Part shown: positions 34,285 through 43,388 of the stretch, in pieces
How positions within the stretch are numbered: the stretch's first letter is position 1
Layout: each line of letters opens with the position of its first letter
Assembly (NCBI RefSeq): GCF_001189535.1
Contig: NZ_CP012070.1
Span: forward strand, 2,232,001 to 2,296,000
Direction of reading: 5' to 3'
DNA length: 64,000 nt
Source: Arsenicicoccus sp. oral taxon 190
Lineage (GTDB): Bacteria; Actinomycetota; Actinomycetes; Actinomycetales; Dermatophilaceae
Position numbers and translations under genes: made by a program
The notes under the pieces: generated by a model
What the model saw: only the letters and a program-made list of their open reading frames with translations
Told to the model about the DNA's origin: nothing
Databases searched by the model: none

Positions 34285-36678
34285 ATGCGAAGCACCCCCC
34301 TTGCGGCCACCACGGTGGCCGGCGCTCTCGCCCTGGCAGGAGCCCTCGTCCCGGTCGGCACCGCGAGCGCGGACGACGCGCTGCCGACCCCCACCGAGCG
34401 CACCGTCACCGACGGCCGCACGACCTTCGCGCAGGTGATCAACCCGGCCGGCGGTGCCGTCCTCAGCTACGTCCCCGGCGGGAGCGTGAAGCTGCTGCGG
34501 GTCACCACGGACACAGCGGTCCTGGCCTTCAAGGACATGAACGCCAACGGCCGCCTGGACACCTGGGAGGACTGGCGCCAACCGACCGCGGTCCGGGCCA
34601 AGGCCCTCGCCCAGGAGCTGACCATCCCGCAGGTGGCGGGCCTGATGCTCTTCAGCTCGCACGAGCGCGACGCCGCCGCGGGGCTCACCGACGCCCAGCG
34701 CAAGTACCTCGGCGTGGACCACCTGCGCAACGTCCTCAACGCCAGCTCCAACGACGTGCGGGCCAACGTGACCTGGGTCAACCAGGTGCAGGCGTATGCC
34801 GAGTCCCGGGCGAAGGCCGGCCTGCCGTACGTGCCCGTCAACTTCTCGTCGGATCCCCGCTCCACGGCGGCCAACGACTCGGCATACAACGCCGCAGGCA
34901 ACGACATCTCGCGCTGGCCCTCGAACCTCGGTCTGGCGGCGACGTTCTCGCGCAAGACCATGCTCGACTTCGCCAGCACCTCCTCGGCGGAGTACCGCGC
35001 GATGGGCATCACGACGGCGCTCGGGCCCCAGATCGACCTCGCGACCGAGCCCCGCTGGCTGCGCGTCGACGGCACCTTCGGCGAGAACACCGCGCTCGCG
35101 TCCACGATGGCCAAGGCCTACGTCGAGGGCTCGCAGAACACCTACGACCTCTACGGCCACCCGACGGGCTGGGGCGAGGACTCGATCAACACGATGATCA
35201 AGCACTGGCCGGGCGACGGCCCGGGGGAGGGCGGCCGCGAGTCGCACCTCAACGCCGGCAAGTACGCCGTCTACCCCGGCAACAACTGGGCCGAGCACCT
35301 CAAGCCCTTCCAGGTGGCCCGTGACGCGATGGCCGTGATGAGCAGCTACTCGATCGCCATCGCCAAGGACGGCTCGCCGCTGACCGGCAACCGGGTCGGC
35401 TCGGCCTACGACAAGGTCAAGATCGACGTGGCCCGGGGCGCCGGCTACGACGGCGTCATCTGCACCGACTGGGGCGTGACGCGGGGCTACACCGACCCCA
35501 ACTCACCCTTCGGCATGGCCTGGGGCATGGAGAAGGCGTCGGTCGAGGAGCGGCACTACGCCGTGCTGCGGGCGGGCCTGGACATGTTCGGCGGCAACAA
35601 CGCGACGGCTCCCGTCCTGGCGGCGCACGCCATGTGGCAGCAGGACTTCCAGGCCGGCAAGGTCCCGATCAGCGCGGACGCGCGGTTCCGGCAGTCCGCG
35701 GAGCGGATCCTGCGGATGCTCTTCGCGCCCGGCCTCTTCGAGAACCCCTACCTCGACCTCGCGAAGTCGCAGGCCACGGTGGCCAGCAAGGACAAGTTGC
35801 GGCGCGGCATCGCGGCGCAGCTCGACTCGGTCGTCATGCTCAAGAACGCGCACCGGACGATCAGGAAGTCGTCCCTGGCGTCCTTCAAGGACCGGACCGT
35901 CTACATCCCCAGCAGCATCGGGCACGGCTTCCCCAGCGTGTTCTCGCAGGCCACCAAGGACGTCGTCGGACCCACCCTGGACGTCGAGACCGCGAAGAAG
36001 TACTTCAAGAAGGTCCTCACCGACACCCCGGTGCTGGACGCCCAGGGCAGGGTCGTGGACTACCGCCAGCCCGACCTGTCCTCCGTCGACCTGGTCCTGG
36101 CGGCCATGCGCGGCCCGGACAACGGCGACAACTTCACCGGCGCCGGCATGAACAAGGATGGCACCTTCTACCCGCTGTCGCTGCAGTGGCGCCCCTACAC
36201 CGCCGTCGGGCCGCACGTGCGCCGTACCTCGATCGCCGGTGACCTGCGCGCCGACGGCACCCAGGAGAACCGGTCCTACTACGGCGCGACCTCCAAGATC
36301 GGCAACGAGTACGACCTCACGGCGGTCCTGCGGGCGGCCCAGGCCGTGCGCAAGGTCGAGCGCCGCACCGGTCGTCACATCCCGGTGATCGTCAGCGTCA
36401 AGGCCAAGACCAGCTTCATCCCCGCGGAGTTCGAGCGCCAGGCCGACGCCATCCTGGTCGGCTACTCCGTCAGCGACCAGGCGCTGATCGAGACGGCCCT
36501 CGGCCAGCACGAGCCGCGCGGACGGCTGCCCATGACCAGCCCCAAGGACATGGACGCCGTCGAGGCGCAGCTCGAGGACGTCGGTCAGGACATGACGCCC
36601 TACCGCGACTCCCAGGGCAACACCTACGCGTTCGGCTACGGCCTCGGGTGGAAGGGCGTGCTCGGCCGGCGCCGGTGA
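34285..36678 (+). CDS. Secreted glycoside hydrolase family 3 (beta-glucosidase type)
   Basis: A 797-residue exported GH3 enzyme. A signal peptide ends near GTASADDALP. The N-terminal (beta/alpha)8 domain shows KHWPGDGPGEGGRESH (substrate Lys-His) and the nucleophile Asp in VICTDWGVTRGY, and the second alpha/beta sandwich domain includes the YSVSDQALIETALG region. It should release terminal beta-glucose or related sugars from oligosaccharides outside the membrane. ATG 34285 has GAAGGAG 6 nt upstream; the frame before it looks intergenic. Confidence 0.9.
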   Translation: MRSTPLAATTVAGALALAGALVPVGTASADDALPTPTERTVTDGRTTFAQVINPAGGAVLSYVPGGSVKLLRVTTDTAVLAFKDMNANGRLDTWEDWRQPTAVRAKALAQELTIPQVAGLMLFSSHERDAAAGLTDAQRKYLGVDHLRNVLNASSNDVRANVTWVNQVQAYAESRAKAGLPYVPVNFSSDPRSTAANDSAYNAAGNDISRWPSNLGLAATFSRKTMLDFASTSSAEYRAMGITTALGPQIDLATEPRWLRVDGTFGENTALASTMAKAYVEGSQNTYDLYGHPTGWGEDSINTMIKHWPGDGPGEGGRESHLNAGKYAVYPGNNWAEHLKPFQVARDAMAVMSSYSIAIAKDGSPLTGNRVGSAYDKVKIDVARGAGYDGVICTDWGVTRGYTDPNSPFGMAWGMEKASVEERHYAVLRAGLDMFGGNNATAPVLAAHAMWQQDFQAGKVPISADARFRQSAERILRMLFAPGLFENPYLDLAKSQATVASKDKLRRGIAAQLDSVVMLKNAHRTIRKSSLASFKDRTVYIPSSIGHGFPSVFSQATKDVVGPTLDVETAKKYFKKVLTDTPVLDAQGRVVDYRQPDLSSVDLVLAAMRGPDNGDNFTGAGMNKDGTFYPLSLQWRPYTAVGPHVRRTSIAGDLRADGTQENRSYYGATSKIGNEYDLTAVLRAAQAVRKVERRTGRHIPVIVSVKAKTSFIPAEFERQADAILVGYSVSDQALIETALGQHEPRGRLPMTSPKDMDAVEAQLEDVGQDMTPYRDSQGNTYAFGYGLGWKGVLGRRR

Positions 36679-36735
36679 GCGCAGCGTCGGTGAGCGAGGC
36701 GCCGGTAGGCGTGCGGAGCCACGCGCACGGGGTCG

Positions 36736-39444
36736 TCAGCGGACCTGGACGATCCCGTGCGCGCCGCTCTCGGCGAGGCTCATCATGTGGTTGACGAAGG
36801 GGTAGCGGCCCGCCTCGGGGAAGGTCAGCTCCACGAAACCCCCTTGCGCGGCACCCAGGTCGAGCGCCTGCGAGCCACCGGGCGCGTCCGGCTCCCCGGG
36901 GGCGGCGCGCAGCAGCCACGCGCCCTCCTTGAACGCCCGGTCGAACTGCCCGCCCACGACGTGGAAGGTCGTCGACAGGTCCGGCCCGACGTCGAGCACC
37001 CAGAAGCGCACCCGCTCGCCGACCCTCGCCGTGAGGGGGCGGGCGTCATACTGGCCGGAGACACCGTTGAAGACCACGGCGTCCGGGGTGCGGGCGGCGA
37101 TCTTGGCCGCGTCGACGGGCTCCGACCCGGCGCCGAGGTAGAGCTCGGACTGGACGACGAGGTACTCCTTGTCGACCTTCGGCAGGCCGGGCGGGTCGAT
37201 GATGACGGCGCCCGCCATGCCGGCCGCGATGTGGACGGACATGGGCATGGTGGAGCAGTGGTACATCCAGATCCCGGAGCGGGTGGCGGTGAAGGTGTAG
37301 GTCAGCGACTGCCCGGGCTGCAGGGTGCGCATGGGCTTGTCGGGGGCGAGCGCCCCGGCGTGGAAGTCGATCGAGTGGCCGAGCGTCCCCTCGTTGACCA
37401 GCGTGATCTCGAAGCGGTCACCGACCTTGCCCCGTATGGCGGGCCCCGGCGCCTGGCCGTTGAAGGTCCACCTCCGCCGGGTCACCCCGGGCCCGACCGG
37501 CAGGTCGACCTCCTGGGCACGCAGCGTCAGCCGGTGGAGGGTCCCGGCGGGCGCCGGCGGCAGCGTCGCGTCGCGGGCCTGGAAGTCCGCCGGGAAGGTG
37601 CCGTGCAGGTCGACCGGGGCGCCGGGCTGAGCAGTGCCGCCGTGGCTGGCGTGACCGCCGCCGGCCATCGCGCCGGCCACGCCCGGCGCGGCCACGACCT
37701 GGTCGGACCCGGTGGTGCGGACGTGGAAGACCATCCCCATCTGGCGGTGGCCCACGATGGAGCACCAGCCCTCGATCGAGCGGCCGACGACGCCGACGTC
37801 CACGGTCGCGCTCTGGCCCTGGGCCAGCCGGCCCGACTGCTGACCGGTCTCCAGCGTGAGGTCGTGGACGTCCGCGTCGGCGTTGGTCACCTGCAGCACG
37901 AGCCGGTCGCCCGGGTCCACGGTGGCGGTGTCCGGCGTGAAGCGCATCCCCTTGGCGGTCACCTGGACCGTGACGGTGCGCCCCGTCGGCGTGACGCCGC
38001 CGGCCGCGTCGGACCGGAAGACCGCCGCCGGGTCCGCGGCGACGCCCCCGGCGATCGCGAGCAGGACGGCCGCCAGGCCGACCACCATGCCGCCGAGCGG
38101 GCGCCGGCGGGCGGCGGCCCCCGCTGCAGGTCCAGCGCCGGGGCGCCCGGCTGCAGGCCCCGGCAGGTCACGCGTCCGCTCCGGGTGCTGCCGCAGCCGC
38201 CGCGCCACCACCACGGCGCGCACCAGCAGCGGCGGGGTGAAGCAGAGCCCCACCAGCACCAGCAGCGAGCAGGTCACCCGCACCAGCGACGGCACGGGCA
38301 GCAGGCACACGAGGAGGCCCAACGAGGTCACGGCCACGCGAAATCCCCCGAACCGCTGGGTGATCCGGGTGGTCTCGCGCACCGCCGCCGGCCCGCCGCC
38401 GAGCATCACCGGGAGCAGGTAGCTGAGCGCGCCGAAGAGCACCTGCGCCACGAAGCCCACCGCGAAGGCCGACACGACCAGGCCCAGCTGGTCGTGGATC
38501 CGGGCCACCCGCGGGGTCGTGACGACGATCCAGGTGAGCTGGGCGAGCGCGGCCAGGAGCCACAGCACCCCGGCCGCGACCGACCACGTCGAGAAGTCGG
38601 CCGGCGGCTTGCGCCGGGCGGTCCGGGCGAGCGGCACCGCGAGGTCGACCACGGCGGCGGCATACAGGACGAGCCCGGCCGCGATCACCCAGGTGAGGCC
38701 GAGCAGGGCCCCGCCCACCCCGAGCAGGATCGCGCCGAGCAGCAGCGGCAGCACCGCGGCGAAGGTGCGCTCGGACCCCTCCTGCAGCGTGGTGCGGAGC
38801 ATGGTCGGCCACAGCGTCACGAGGGTGCCGAGGATGGTCAGGCCGACGAAGCCGAGCAGGTTGAGGGTGAGGTGCGCGAGGACGAGCCGGGACTGCCACT
38901 CGTCGGTGCGGCCGGCGGCCATGAGGGCGCCGAGCGTGGCTCCCACGGGGAGCATCAGGCACGCCGCGGTGTAGTAGCCGATGGTGCGACGGAACCTGTT
39001 GGACAAGGCGTTACGGGCCCGCAGGGCGAGCGCGACCCCGTGCCAGGCGAGCACCGACCCGACGACGACGGCGCCGGCGACGGTCGCGCGCAACGTGCCG
39101 CCGACCACCCCGGCCGAGACCCCGAGGACACCGAGGTTGAGCAGGATCTGCCGGACCACCTGGTGCCGGCCCTCGGTCGCGGAGGCGGGCCGACGCACCA
39201 GCGCCCCGGTGAAGTGCCAGGTCCACGTGACGATGGCGTTGCCGACCGCCCCGAGGAGCAGGAAGTGCACCAGCATCCACCGCGAGCCCGGCACGAAGCG
39301 GTGCACGATCGACACCACGAATGCCGCCACCAGCCAACCCAGCACGGGCAGGAAGGACCGGACGTGCCAGCGCGCGCGCTGCGAGAACCCCTGCGGCCCA
39401 GGTCCGTCCGGCCGCGCCGTGTCGGGGGTGGTGAGCAGGCTCAT
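36736..39444 (-). CDS. Membrane-anchored cupredoxin / copper nitrite reductase-like fusion
   Basis: A 902-residue three-part protein. Residues about 25-420 form a membrane domain of many helices; a further helix at about 448-470 leads to an outer cupredoxin domain (about 480-580; ligand set DVHDL and WCSIVGHRQMGM, type 1 copper). The C-terminal part (about 640-902) is a two-domain multicopper fold like copper nitrite reductase: GHSIDFHAG (His for type 1 and type 2 copper), YHCSTMPMSVHIAAGM (His-Cys, His, Met), and TTFHVVGGQFD (type 2 His). It should reduce nitrite to NO on the outer face, with the extra cupredoxin passing electrons. A role as multicopper oxidase is possible. It overlaps the upstream gene by ATGA. 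Confidence 0.85.
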   Translation of the reverse strand: MSLLTTPDTARPDGPGPQGFSQRARWHVRSFLPVLGWLVAAFVVSIVHRFVPGSRWMLVHFLLLGAVGNAIVTWTWHFTGALVRRPASATEGRHQVVRQILLNLGVLGVSAGVVGGTLRATVAGAVVVGSVLAWHGVALALRARNALSNRFRRTIGYYTAACLMLPVGATLGALMAAGRTDEWQSRLVLAHLTLNLLGFVGLTILGTLVTLWPTMLRTTLQEGSERTFAAVLPLLLGAILLGVGGALLGLTWVIAAGLVLYAAAVVDLAVPLARTARRKPPADFSTWSVAAGVLWLLAALAQLTWIVVTTPRVARIHDQLGLVVSAFAVGFVAQVLFGALSYLLPVMLGGGPAAVRETTRITQRFGGFRVAVTSLGLLVCLLPVPSLVRVTCSLLVLVGLCFTPPLLVRAVVVARRLRQHPERTRDLPGPAAGRPGAGPAAGAAARRRPLGGMVVGLAAVLLAIAGGVAADPAAVFRSDAAGGVTPTGRTVTVQVTAKGMRFTPDTATVDPGDRLVLQVTNADADVHDLTLETGQQSGRLAQGQSATVDVGVVGRSIEGWCSIVGHRQMGMVFHVRTTGSDQVVAAPGVAGAMAGGGHASHGGTAQPGAPVDLHGTFPADFQARDATLPPAPAGTLHRLTLRAQEVDLPVGPGVTRRRWTFNGQAPGPAIRGKVGDRFEITLVNEGTLGHSIDFHAGALAPDKPMRTLQPGQSLTYTFTATRSGIWMYHCSTMPMSVHIAAGMAGAVIIDPPGLPKVDKEYLVVQSELYLGAGSEPVDAAKIAARTPDAVVFNGVSGQYDARPLTARVGERVRFWVLDVGPDLSTTFHVVGGQFDRAFKEGAWLLRAAPGEPDAPGGSQALDLGAAQGGFVELTFPEAGRYPFVNHMMSLAESGAHGIVQVR

Positions 39445-40544
39445 GCGAGTTCCCTTCGGGGAGCGGTGAGGACGAGGGTGGCGGCGCCGAGGGCGAAGAG
39501 CAGGATGGCGGCGATGTTGCCCACCGAGCCGCCGACGCGCAGGGCATCGACGCCGAGCAGGTCGCCGCCCACGACGCGCACGAGGAGGCTGGCGTGCAGC
39601 ATGGCAGCGCCGACGTAGAGCAGCGGGTTCCAGGGGAGCGGGCGGCGCAGCACGGCCGGCAGGATGACCGGGGTATGCGCCATGACCATCGACATCGTGA
39701 AGCCGAGGAACGCGCTGTGCACGACCGCGTCGTAGGCCGGCCCCTCGGTGATCGGGCCGCGCAGGACCCACAGTGCGCCGGTGACCGCGAGCCAGCCGTA
39801 GCCGAGCAGCAGGCACACGGCCACGTAGCGCGGCAGCCGGGTCGAGCGCAGGGTCCGGCGGGCCACGTCGTGCACCGTGAACCACCCGACCAGGGCCAGC
39901 AGCACGGCTCCGGCCAGGCGGTGCCCGACCGGCGGGACGAGCAGGGAGAGCGCGGCAGCGGCGGCATACGTGACGGTCAGCGTGACCAGCTGGGCGGGCA
40001 CGCGGGGGGCGAGCATGGCGAGGCGCGCCAGCTCGAGGCGTTCGCCCGCGATGGTGAGCACCACGAAGCCGACGAGCCAGGTCAGCGACAGCGAGACGGG
40101 CGCCTCGACGACGAGCAGCAGGGCGGCCCCGGCGGCGAGCACGGCGCCGAGGGCCTGCACCACCACGGCCGGGTCCTGGGTCCGCGCGTGCAGCGGCACG
40201 TAGACCGCGCACAGCGCCAGCGCGCCGAGCAGCAGCAGCGTCGTGCCGAGGGGGCGGGGGAGCGGGGTGAGCAGGAGCACCGCGCCCAGCCCGAGGAGCA
40301 CCGGTGCCGCAAGCCCGGCCGTATGCCGCAGAGCCACCGCCCGCTCGAGGGCGATGACGGTCCCGACGAAGCCGAGCACCATGAGGTGGGCGTGGACCGG
40401 TGCCAGGCCGGCCGCCGGGAGCGGCGCGGGGACGCGCAGCAGCACCAGCGCCGCGTCCAGGCCGGCGAGCAGCGCCAACCCTGCGGGCAGCAGGAAGGGC
40501 GCGCGGGGGCCGCGCTGCACCAGCGAGCCGGACTGAATTAACAC
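39441..40544 (-). CDS. Polytopic membrane protein coupled to the nitrite reductase-like gene (NnrS-like)
   Basis: A 367-residue membrane protein of about ten or eleven helices with His residues inside or near helices (APVHAHLMVLGF, VVHSAFLGFTMSMVMAHTPVILPAV, MLHASLL), as in NnrS and other haem/copper-binding membrane proteins. Related in layout to the N-terminal domain of its neighbour. The GTG 40544 start is 7 nt from TACACT (40552-40557 on the minus strand), so leaderless. Its stop overlaps the start of the nitrite reductase-like gene, so they are co-translated; a role in NO/nitrite electron transfer is inferred. Confidence 0.7.
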   Translation of the reverse strand: MLIQSGSLVQRGPRAPFLLPAGLALLAGLDAALVLLRVPAPLPAAGLAPVHAHLMVLGFVGTVIALERAVALRHTAGLAAPVLLGLGAVLLLTPLPRPLGTTLLLLGALALCAVYVPLHARTQDPAVVVQALGAVLAAGAALLLVVEAPVSLSLTWLVGFVVLTIAGERLELARLAMLAPRVPAQLVTLTVTYAAAAALSLLVPPVGHRLAGAVLLALVGWFTVHDVARRTLRSTRLPRYVAVCLLLGYGWLAVTGALWVLRGPITEGPAYDAVVHSAFLGFTMSMVMAHTPVILPAVLRRPLPWNPLLYVGAAMLHASLLVRVVGGDLLGVDALRVGGSVGNIAAILLFALGAATLVLTAPRRELA

Positions 40545-40670
40545 AAGGTGAAGTGTAGTAAATGACGCGGGCGGCGCGTCCGGCGGGGTGGAATGCTGCG
40601 CGCCGCAGGGACGTTGCCCCCGATGAGGCGCCGGGCGGACCGGTGCGAGCCGGACCACCAGGAGGCAGCC
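40545..40670. promoter_or_regulatory. Divergent promoter region between the membrane protein and PAC2 genes
   Basis: An AT-rich patch at 40536-40565 contains the minus-strand -10 TACACT (40552-40557). No clear plus-strand box could be assigned. GGAGG (40661-40665) is the PAC2 ribosome site. No gene in this gap. Confidence 0.5.
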
Positions 40671-41588
40671 GTGCAGGACCCGACGGGTCTCTACCGCTTC
40701 GAGACCGACTGCGACCCGCACCACCTGCGCGCGTCGTCGCTGGTCGTGGCCATGGGTGCCTTCATCGACGCCGGCCACACCGGCCGGCTGATCGCCGACC
40801 ACCTGCTCGCCACCCTGGACCACTCCGTCATCGCGTCCTTCGACGTCGACCAGATGCTCGACTACCGGGGCCGCCGTCCCGCGATGACCTTCGACCGCGA
40901 CCGCTACACCTCCTACGACGACCCGGCGATCGTGCTCTACCGCGTGCTCGACTCCGACGGCACCCCCTTCCTGCTGCTGACCGGCCCCGAGCCCGACTAC
41001 CAGTGGGAGCGGATGGTGGAGGCGGTACGCGGGCTGGTGCGCGCCTTCGGCGTGACGCTGACCGTGGGCGTGCACGGCATCCCCATGGGCGTGCCCCACA
41101 CCCGCCCTATCGGCGTGACCCAGCACGCCTCCAACCCCGCGCTGATCCCGGACAACACCCCCGTCTTCGGCGAGGTGCAGGTGCCCGCGTCCTTCGCGGC
41201 GCTGCTGGAGCTGCGGCTCGGGGAGTCCGGCTACGACACCATCGGCTACTCGCTGCACGTGCCGCACTACCTGGCGCAGACCGACTTCGCCGACGCAGCG
41301 CTGACCGGGCTGCGGGCCGTGGCCGGCGCCACCGGGCTGGCCCTGCCCACCGCCGAGCTGGCCGCCGTCGCGGGCGTCAACCGGGAGGCCATCGACTCCG
41401 AGATCGGCGACAACGAGGAGGTGCTGCAGGTCGTGCGGGCCCTGGAGGGGCAGTACGACCAGTGGACCCGCGGGCTCGACCGACCCAGCCTGCTCGCTCC
41501 CTCGCCGGAAGAGCTGCCGACGGCCGACGAGATCGGCGCGGAGTTCGAGCAGTTCCTGCGCACCCACGACCGCGGGCCGGGGGCCTGA
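40671..41588 (+). CDS. PAC2-family proteasome assembly chaperone-like protein
   Basis: A 305-residue PAC2-family protein, as found with the actinobacterial proteasome. Conserved features are the ASSLVVAMGAFIDAGHTGRLIADHLL start, LLTGPEPDYQWERMVEAV, and GVTLTVGVHGIPMGVPHTRPI. The exact role in bacteria is not known. GTG 40671 has GGAGG 5 nt upstream, which decides against an upstream in-frame ATG. The gene ends inside a 15-bp tandem repeat. Confidence 0.85.
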   Translation: MQDPTGLYRFETDCDPHHLRASSLVVAMGAFIDAGHTGRLIADHLLATLDHSVIASFDVDQMLDYRGRRPAMTFDRDRYTSYDDPAIVLYRVLDSDGTPFLLLTGPEPDYQWERMVEAVRGLVRAFGVTLTVGVHGIPMGVPHTRPIGVTQHASNPALIPDNTPVFGEVQVPASFAALLELRLGESGYDTIGYSLHVPHYLAQTDFADAALTGLRAVAGATGLALPTAELAAVAGVNREAIDSEIGDNEEVLQVVRALEGQYDQWTRGLDRPSLLAPSPEELPTADEIGAEFEQFLRTHDRGPGA

Positions 41589-41625
41589 CGGGCTCGGCCC
41601 TGACGGGCTAGGCCCTCACGGGCCG
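41581..41625. repeat. Three 15-bp tandem repeats between convergent genes
   Basis: Three 15-bp units (41581-41595, 41596-41610, 41611-41625) with consensus GGCCCTGACGGGCTC cover the PAC2 stop codon. GGCCC and GGGCC segments in them can pair, so the array may act as a bidirectional terminator for PAC2 and the polymerase gene. Confidence 0.75.
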
Positions 41626-41627
41626 GG

Positions 41628-43388
41628 TCAGCCCTTGGCCTCCGACCACCGCCGCACCACGCTGACGTCCGCGACGAAACGCACCCGGTCGGTCCCGGTC
41701 CAGCGGCGCGCGGCCTCGTCCAGGCTGCGGTGCACCAGCGCGACGGCGGCGTCCGCGTGCTCGGCCGGGACGTGCACCAGCAGCTCGTCGTGCAGGCACA
41801 GCACGATCTCGGCCCCCAGCGGGCGTCCGCCGGCCCGCACGGTGGCCGCCCACGCCTTGAAGAGCTCGGCCGCCGCCCCCTGGATCACCGCGTTGCGCGC
41901 GAACCTCCCCCGGGCCGAGCGCTGCCCCTCCGACAGCTCGCCCTGCCACATCGGCACGAGCCGCCCGCCCCAGGTCACCACCGGGTCGCCGCGGACCCCG
42001 GCGTCGTAGGCGCGGTGCAGGTAGGCCATCGCCGTCGGGTAGGCCCGGTCCAGCCGTTTGAGCGCCTCGCCCGCCGATCCCGAGGTCTGGCCGTACATCG
42101 CCGCGAGCACCGCCACCTTGGCCACCGGCCGCTCGACGCCGAGCTCGGTGCCGACGGGGGAGTAGAGGTCGTCGGCCTGCGTCGCCTCCGCGAACGCCGC
42201 GTCCCGCGCCACCGCCGCCAGCACCCGCGGCTCGATCTGGCCGAGGTCTGCGCGGACCAGCACGTGCCCGGAAGCGGCGGCCACGGCGGGCCGCAGCTCG
42301 GCAGGCAGGTTGTGGAGGCCGCTCGCGGCCGTCATACGGCCTGCTCCTCCGTCGCAGGCGGTCCACTCCCCGCGCAGCCGGTCGTCCGGTCCCACGTGCT
42401 GGTCCAGCCAGTGCCAGCCGTAGGTCGTGGCGATCCGCTCCGCCTTGCGCCACGTGAGCAGCGCCTCGACGACCGGGTGGGAGCCGCGGTGGGCCGCGAG
42501 GGTCCACTTGCGGGTGTTGTCGACGTGCACCCCGACGGTGGCCAGCAGGTCCTTGACCTGCAGCGGGTTGCGCAGGTCGGTCCGCTCGCGGCCGGGCACG
42601 TGGGCGAGCACCGCCTGGTCCCGTCGAGCCCGTATGCCGATCGCCTCCGCCTCGTCGCGGGGCCGCGGCCCGGCTGCGGCCGTGATCAGCTCGGTGACGG
42701 CCTGGCGGTCCACCGGCAGCCCTCCGACCTCGAGCTCGACGCACAGCAGCGCCGCGGCGGACTCCGACAGCGCGGTCCCGAGCAGCCGCCGGGGGTCGCG
42801 CCGGCTCCCGCCCGCGGAGCCAGGCTGGGGCGCCTCGGTGACGAGGGCCTGCTGGGCCCGGGCGACGTGGAGGGCGGCCCGGGCCCAGTCCACCAGGCGG
42901 TGGGGGCCGGCCTGCGGGGCGGCCTGCCACGTGCTGGCCACGGCGTCCGGGCGCAGGTAGCCCTCCGGGGTCGTCAGTGCCTCCGGGTCCTGGGCGGGCA
43001 CGTCGGTGCCGAAGGCGAACAGGTCCGGCTCGCTCGCGACGGGCTGGGCGCCGGGGTCCAGGCGGTGCGTCCACGCCCACGCGGACCCCGGGTCGGCGGC
43101 CGCGCCGCCCGCGAGCAGCCGGTGCACCTCGCCTACGTCCCAGCAGCGGGCCAGGTGCACGCCGGCCTCCACCAGCGGCCGCGCGGTCTCCCGCGCCCGC
43201 CACCAGACCCAGCGTGGGCGGCGGGACGCCTCCAGGGCGCGGACCTGCTCGACCAGCGCCGCCAGCGGGGCGGGGGGCACGACGACCGCGCCCGTCTCGT
43301 CCAGCACCACGCCGTGACCCTGCGCCACCGCGATCGCGAGGACGCCGCCGAGGACGCTGCCGGGCGCGTCACCAGGGGCCCCGGTCAC
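41628..43388 (-). CDS. Family A DNA polymerase-like protein (bifunctional 3'-5' exonuclease/polymerase type)
   Basis: A 586-residue Pol I-like protein without a 5'-3' nuclease domain, of the kind common in actinobacteria. Motif A reads ADLGQIEPRVLA (canonical DYSQIELR), motif C is HDELLVH. In the O-helix R-x3-K-x3-F-x3-Y pattern the segment RPVAKVAVLAAMYG keeps Arg, Lys and Tyr but has Leu in place of Phe. The N-terminal half (about 1-200) is a degenerate exonuclease-like domain with few acidic metal ligands. A repair or backup role is inferred. GTG 43388 overlaps the SufE stop by GTGA. Confidence 0.8.
   Translation of the reverse strand: MTGAPGDAPGSVLGGVLAIAVAQGHGVVLDETGAVVVPPAPLAALVEQVRALEASRRPRWVWWRARETARPLVEAGVHLARCWDVGEVHRLLAGGAAADPGSAWAWTHRLDPGAQPVASEPDLFAFGTDVPAQDPEALTTPEGYLRPDAVASTWQAAPQAGPHRLVDWARAALHVARAQQALVTEAPQPGSAGGSRRDPRRLLGTALSESAAALLCVELEVGGLPVDRQAVTELITAAAGPRPRDEAEAIGIRARRDQAVLAHVPGRERTDLRNPLQVKDLLATVGVHVDNTRKWTLAAHRGSHPVVEALLTWRKAERIATTYGWHWLDQHVGPDDRLRGEWTACDGGAGRMTAASGLHNLPAELRPAVAAASGHVLVRADLGQIEPRVLAAVARDAAFAEATQADDLYSPVGTELGVERPVAKVAVLAAMYGQTSGSAGEALKRLDRAYPTAMAYLHRAYDAGVRGDPVVTWGGRLVPMWQGELSEGQRSARGRFARNAVIQGAAAELFKAWAATVRAGGRPLGAEIVLCLHDELLVHVPAEHADAAVALVHRSLDEAARRWTGTDRVRFVADVSVVRRWSEAKG

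Noticed and set aside
39445..41567. Upstream in-frame extension of the membrane-protein and nitrite-reductase reading frames
   Set aside because: The extensions lie antisense to PAC2 or overlap the preceding gene, and clear starts (GTG 40544, ATG 39444) with a -10 box or stop/start overlap are present.
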